The notes below the pieces were generated by a model. The model made no database searches and was not told the DNA's origin. It saw only the letters and a list, made by a program, of their open reading frames with translations. Both the position numbers and the translations under genes were made by a program. Positions 7,113 to 9,019 of a stretch of 9,019 bases of DNA are shown here, piece after piece (positions within the stretch are counted from its first letter, which is position 1; every line of letters begins with the position of its first letter). Source of the DNA: Desulfurococcaceae archaeon UBA285 (GTDB taxonomy: Archaea; Thermoproteota; Thermoprotei_A; Sulfolobales; Desulfurococcaceae); contig DADP01000029.1 in assembly GCA_002495025.1 (NCBI GenBank), positions 20,614 through 29,632 of the forward strand, read 5' to 3'.

Positions 7113-7152
7113 ACCTCTCTCAATCAAATAGAATGAATAGAGATTAAAATAA
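7113..7152 (-). promoter_or_regulatory. Promoter and ribosome-binding site of the DUF432-MscS operon
   Basis: Leftward TTATTTTAAT (7152-7143) is the best TATA candidate and would place the RNA start near 7121. The short leader then carries GAGGT (7117-7113), 8 nt before the TTG. This promoter lies back to back with that of the rightward zinc-ribbon gene; about 70 bp separate the two TATA boxes. Confidence 0.45.
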
Positions 7153-7217
7153 CTAGTTGTATATTTGAAACAACTTACTCTTTAAATACTTAAATATGTA
7201 AAAACTGATTGATTTAG

Positions 7218-7260
7218 TTTTATATACTTCTTCTTGTTCTTGCTAATTAAATACCTGGTG
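7218..7260 (+). promoter_or_regulatory. Promoter and ribosome-binding site deciding the zinc-ribbon gene start
   Basis: TTTTATATA (7218-7226) is a strong archaeal TATA box. It predicts an RNA start near 7248, downstream of the in-frame TTG at 7234, so that longer start cannot be used from this promoter. GGTG (7257-7260) lies exactly 6 nt before the ATG at 7267. Confidence 0.65.
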
Positions 7261-7266
7261 GATGTA

Positions 7267-7461
7267 ATGGTCAAGTGTCCATTTTGCGGGTTTGAAGGAG
7301 ATTTTAAAACACATAAAACTTGGAAGTTTAGATTCTACGATGTGCGGAGATTAGAGTGTCCAAAATGCCATGGAGTATTTAATTACTACCATGGTGTAAG
7401 TCCCACAGGTAGGAAATCAGAGTTTACAATTAGAGTTAAACCAAGAGTTAAGAGTAAGTAA
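7267..7461 (+). CDS. Small basic two-CxxC zinc-ribbon protein
   Basis: A 64-residue protein whose first half carries CPFC (Cys4, Cys7) and CPKC (Cys31, Cys34), a complete four-cysteine zinc ribbon with a 23-residue span that is rich in aromatic and basic residues (KTWKFRFYDVRRLE). A GVSPTGRKS turn and a lysine/arginine-rich tail follow (RVKPRVKSK). The small size, net positive charge and zinc ribbon suggest nucleic-acid binding, possibly in transcription, translation or RNA handling; this is inference and I recognise no named family. The start is fixed by the TATA box and GGTG motif described for its promoter; the upstream in-frame TTG at 7234 would add eleven hydrophobic residues that do not fit a zinc ribbon. 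The gene is probably monocistronic, with a T5 run at 7541-7545 downstream. Confidence 0.82.
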   Translation: MVKCPFCGFEGDFKTHKTWKFRFYDVRRLECPKCHGVFNYYHGVSPTGRKSEFTIRVKPRVKSK

Positions 7462-7540
7462 TACAGTATAGAAATTCACTGATAATACAAAATAGAGAGA
7501 AATAGACTAGATGTATTTGTAAGAATACTGATCAAACCTG

Positions 7541-7545
7541 TTTTT
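7541..7545 (+). terminator. Oligo-T terminator candidate after the zinc-ribbon gene
   Basis: A T5 run 80 bp after the stop codon, before the promoter of the next rightward gene. There is no hairpin, as is usual for archaeal intrinsic terminators. The rest of the 7462-7578 gap holds nothing else I can identify. Confidence 0.3.
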
Positions 7546-7578
7546 AACTAGTTACACTGTTCTCTTAGACCCGACTTG

Positions 7579-7623
7579 TTTATAGTGATATTAGGGATTA
7601 TTGAGTGTTATAAATAAGGGGAT
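7579..7623 (+). promoter_or_regulatory. Promoter and ribosome-binding site of the Ser/Thr-rich protein gene
   Basis: TTTATA (7579-7584) predicts a start near 7608 and a leader of about 21 nt. GGGGAT (7618-7623), one mismatch from GGTGAT, lies 5 nt before the ATG at 7629. A second TATA-like string (TTATAAAT, 7608-7615) is too close to the ATG to drive this start codon. Confidence 0.45.
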
Positions 7624-7628
7624 AATTA

Positions 7629-8513
7629 ATGAAACAAGATTTTCTAGTATGGTTAACGCTATTTATAGTTATCTCGGGCTCACTGGCAGTATATTATCTT
7701 CAGTCTCCACGAGTGCTAGAACCAGTTGTGGAAACTACTTATACTGAAACGACTCCTGATACTGTGTATTCAACTCCACTACTAGGAGATACTATGTATT
7801 CCATAACTACTCAACCTTGTTGTTCAACTAGTATATTAGCTCCCACTTTAAATACTAGTCCCAGTACACCTGGTAATCACAGTACAACATGTACATTGAT
7901 TTATACAACTACACCACTTACAACTACTAGAGAGGTATCTAATATGTTGTTTATGAATTGTAGTATGCAGGGAGTTCTAGTTGAATTCAAAGCACATATC
8001 AAGATAATAAGAGATAATGAATTACTAGAAAAAATAAGAGACGCGGTAGAAAAACACGTGAAATCAACGATGGAGAAAGGGTTCGAAGTCCCAGATGAAA
8101 CACTAAAACTACTTGAATTACTCCAAGAGCCCGGTGATAGAATCGCCCTACTAGAAATAGTCTTGGAAATAAAGAATAAAGGTAATGGAGCAATCCAAGT
8201 CTATGGTGGACCTCCCGGATGTGGATTTATACTCGACTACATAGTGAAAAATATAATGGGTGGAGGAGAACCTCTTGGAGTGAAATTTACAAATCTAATT
8301 ATAACGCCAGTTAAAGGTAGTGCTTCAGCGGGAGAAGGGTTATTTTGTATTGCTGTAGTCTATTCAAGAATACTTCAACCAGGAGAGTCAATACAAAACA
8401 CCTACTACTACATTATTAAAAAACCAGATATCAATGAAAACTTTGAAGCCACTGTAGAAGCCTCGATAATAGGGTTTAACGAGTGTAAATTGGTTTTCAA
8501 AGTAGTCTATTAA
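7629..8513 (+). CDS. Membrane-anchored surface protein with Ser/Thr-rich stalk
   Basis: A 294-residue protein of unknown function. A hydrophobic segment at residues 6-24 directly follows the charged start and acts as a signal peptide or uncleaved anchor; no lipobox is seen. Residues 36-100 are a low-complexity stalk in which 30 of 65 residues are Thr or Ser, with scattered Pro, typical of heavily O-glycosylated spacers in archaeal surface proteins. N-glycosylation sequons occur at Asn75, Asn83 and Asn110. The C-terminal part (about 108-294) is folded: a helical charged stretch (125-170) and then a beta-rich portion with LEIVLEIKNKGNGAIQVYG (about 174-193), which recalls immunoglobulin-like domains of extracytoplasmic proteins. 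Seven cysteines (64, 65, 88, 111, 198, 240, 286) may form disulfides outside the cell. It is probably an exposed cell-envelope protein, possibly a binding or adhesion protein; the role is not assigned. Confidence 0.8.
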   Translation: MKQDFLVWLTLFIVISGSLAVYYLQSPRVLEPVVETTYTETTPDTVYSTPLLGDTMYSITTQPCCSTSILAPTLNTSPSTPGNHSTTCTLIYTTTPLTTTREVSNMLFMNCSMQGVLVEFKAHIKIIRDNELLEKIRDAVEKHVKSTMEKGFEVPDETLKLLELLQEPGDRIALLEIVLEIKNKGNGAIQVYGGPPGCGFILDYIVKNIMGGGEPLGVKFTNLIITPVKGSASAGEGLFCIAVVYSRILQPGESIQNTYYYIIKKPDINENFEATVEASIIGFNECKLVFKVVY

Positions 8514-8567
8514 AACAAACAAGCCACATCTTTAAAACTAATTTTCTCCAGAGTTCCTTGTGCAATC

Positions 8568-8607
8568 TAAGTCTACAATAATATTACTAGTAGTACATCT
8601 AGACTTA
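8568..8607. repeat. 8-bp inverted repeat in the gap before the PTS-like gene
   Basis: TAAGTCTA (8568-8575) and TAGACTTA (8600-8607) are perfect inverted copies 24 bp apart, and the spacer contains the small palindrome TACTAGTA. It could be an operator or a hairpin in the 3' region of the preceding gene, or it could be chance in AT-rich sequence. Confidence 0.3.
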
Positions 8608-8638
8608 CTCTTGCAATAAAGAGAATCATATACGTGGA

Positions 8639-8724
8639 TTTATAGACTCTCATGCATTAAGCATTAAACTTTAATTTTTTAAACTATGTAATTCCATTAT
8701 ATTTATAGAAGTAGTTTAAAGGTG
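8639..8724 (+). promoter_or_regulatory. Promoter region of the PTS enzyme I-like gene
   Basis: Several TATA candidates are present: TTTATA at 8639-8644, TTTTTTAAAC around 8675-8684, and TTTATA at 8702-8707. The last would start RNA at about the TTG (8731), giving a leaderless message. The middle one gives a leader of about 26 nt that includes GGTG (8721-8724), placed exactly 6 nt before the TTG, and is the better fit. A tandem repeat GCATTAA-GCATTAA (8654-8667) lies just upstream and could be a regulator site. The remaining part of the 8514-8638 gap shows only the inverted repeat listed separately. Confidence 0.4.
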
Positions 8725-8730
8725 TATTTT

Positions 8731-9019
8731 TTGAAAATATATCGTGGACTACCAGTGTCTCCCGGTATAACTATAGCTAGAATTAAAAAGTATTCCCGTG
8801 TAAATCTATTAGACTTAATACCAGTGAATTGTACTTCTATTGACACATCTACGGAGATATTTAAAATAAACCAGGCTCTAATAGAAGCTAGAAAGCAGTT
8901 AGATAACATGAGAACATCATACACCGAAAAGGATTTAGTAGACGCATTAGAATCCATTGTTGAATCTATTGTACAAGAAGCATTGGAATTAGTGAGTAAC
9001 GAAGGAATATGTAGTAGTC
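8731..9019 (+). CDS. PTS enzyme I-like (PEP-protein phosphotransferase) N-terminus, 3' partial
   Basis: An open frame of 96 codons that runs off the window. It starts at a TTG with GGTG 6 nt upstream. The first residues (MKIYRGLPVSPGITIARI) match the opening strand of enzyme I, where G-x-P-x-SPGIAxG is typical. They are followed by a helical stretch (EIFKINQALIEARKQLDNM, about 42-60) in the place of the enzyme I sequence that begins the HPr-binding helical domain. Enzyme I takes phosphate from phosphoenolpyruvate and passes it to HPr for sugar import. The stretch after residue 60 (YTEKDLVDALESIVESIVQ) lacks the usual acidic E-A-H-x-x-M-L helix, so this could be a divergent enzyme I or a related PEP-utilising regulator. 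The phospho-histidine and catalytic domains lie outside the window. Confidence 0.65.
   Translation, partial: MKIYRGLPVSPGITIARIKKYSRVNLLDLIPVNCTSIDTSTEIFKINQALIEARKQLDNMRTSYTEKDLVDALESIVESIVQEALELVSNEGICSS

Noticed and set aside
7234..7266. In-frame N-terminal extension of the zinc-ribbon protein from a TTG at 7234.
   Set aside because: It lies only 8 nt after the TATA box, upstream of the predicted RNA start, and adds a hydrophobic stretch unlike a zinc ribbon; GGTG points to the ATG at 7267.
7608..7615. TTATAAAT as the TATA box for the surface-protein gene.
   Set aside because: Its predicted RNA start would fall about 8 nt inside the coding region; the TTTATA at 7579-7584 fits better.
8703..8957. 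Leftward 84-codon open frame at the right edge.
   Set aside because: It overlaps the rightward enzyme I-like frame, which has a ribosome-binding site and family motifs; the leftward frame has neither.
1..9019. CRISPR arrays, insertion sequences or phage-like genes.
   Set aside because: No regularly spaced repeats, transposase-like proteins or terminal inverted repeats were seen on either strand.

Overview
The window looks like chromosomal DNA from a hyperthermophilic archaeon of the Thermoproteota (Crenarchaeota), most likely a Desulfurococcales-type organism. The reasons are: moderately AT-rich sequence; Ile, Leu and Arg codons dominated by ATA, CTA and AGA; TTG and GTG starts about as common as ATG; Shine-Dalgarno motifs of the GGTG(A) type 5-8 nt before starts; AT-rich archaeal TATA boxes; and families such as DUF432 that are mainly archaeal. 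The genus cannot be fixed from the sequence. I see no CRISPR array, insertion sequence, tRNA or rRNA.

Left part (1-3340): the 3' part of a molybdenum hydroxylase large subunit (xanthine dehydrogenase type, 5' end outside the window) runs rightward. It converges, 9 bp apart, on a leftward cyclic-amidohydrolase gene of the dihydroorotase/allantoinase/hydantoinase superfamily. Together they suggest turnover of purines or a related N-heterocycle, although the two genes are not co-transcribed.

Middle part (3401-7104), all leftward: a poorly characterised multi-spanning membrane protein; a translationally coupled pair made of a membrane-anchored SagB-type nitroreductase and a small membrane protein with two intramembrane histidines; a 231-bp gap holding the SagB promoter and a GC-richer block with stem-loops and an open frame; and an overlapping pair made of a DUF432 protein followed by an MscS-type mechanosensitive channel.

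Right part (7218-9019), all rightward: a 64-residue two-CxxC zinc-ribbon protein divergent from DUF432; a surface-exposed protein with an N-terminal membrane anchor and a Ser/Thr-rich stalk; and the first 96 codons of a gene whose N-terminus resembles enzyme I of the PEP-dependent sugar phosphotransferase system (PTS). That last gene runs off the window and would be notable in a crenarchaeote.

The most promising items for a closer look are the SagB plus two-histidine membrane protein unit, the unexplained block at 5428-5589, the possible PTS enzyme I, and the purine-type active site of the molybdenum hydroxylase.
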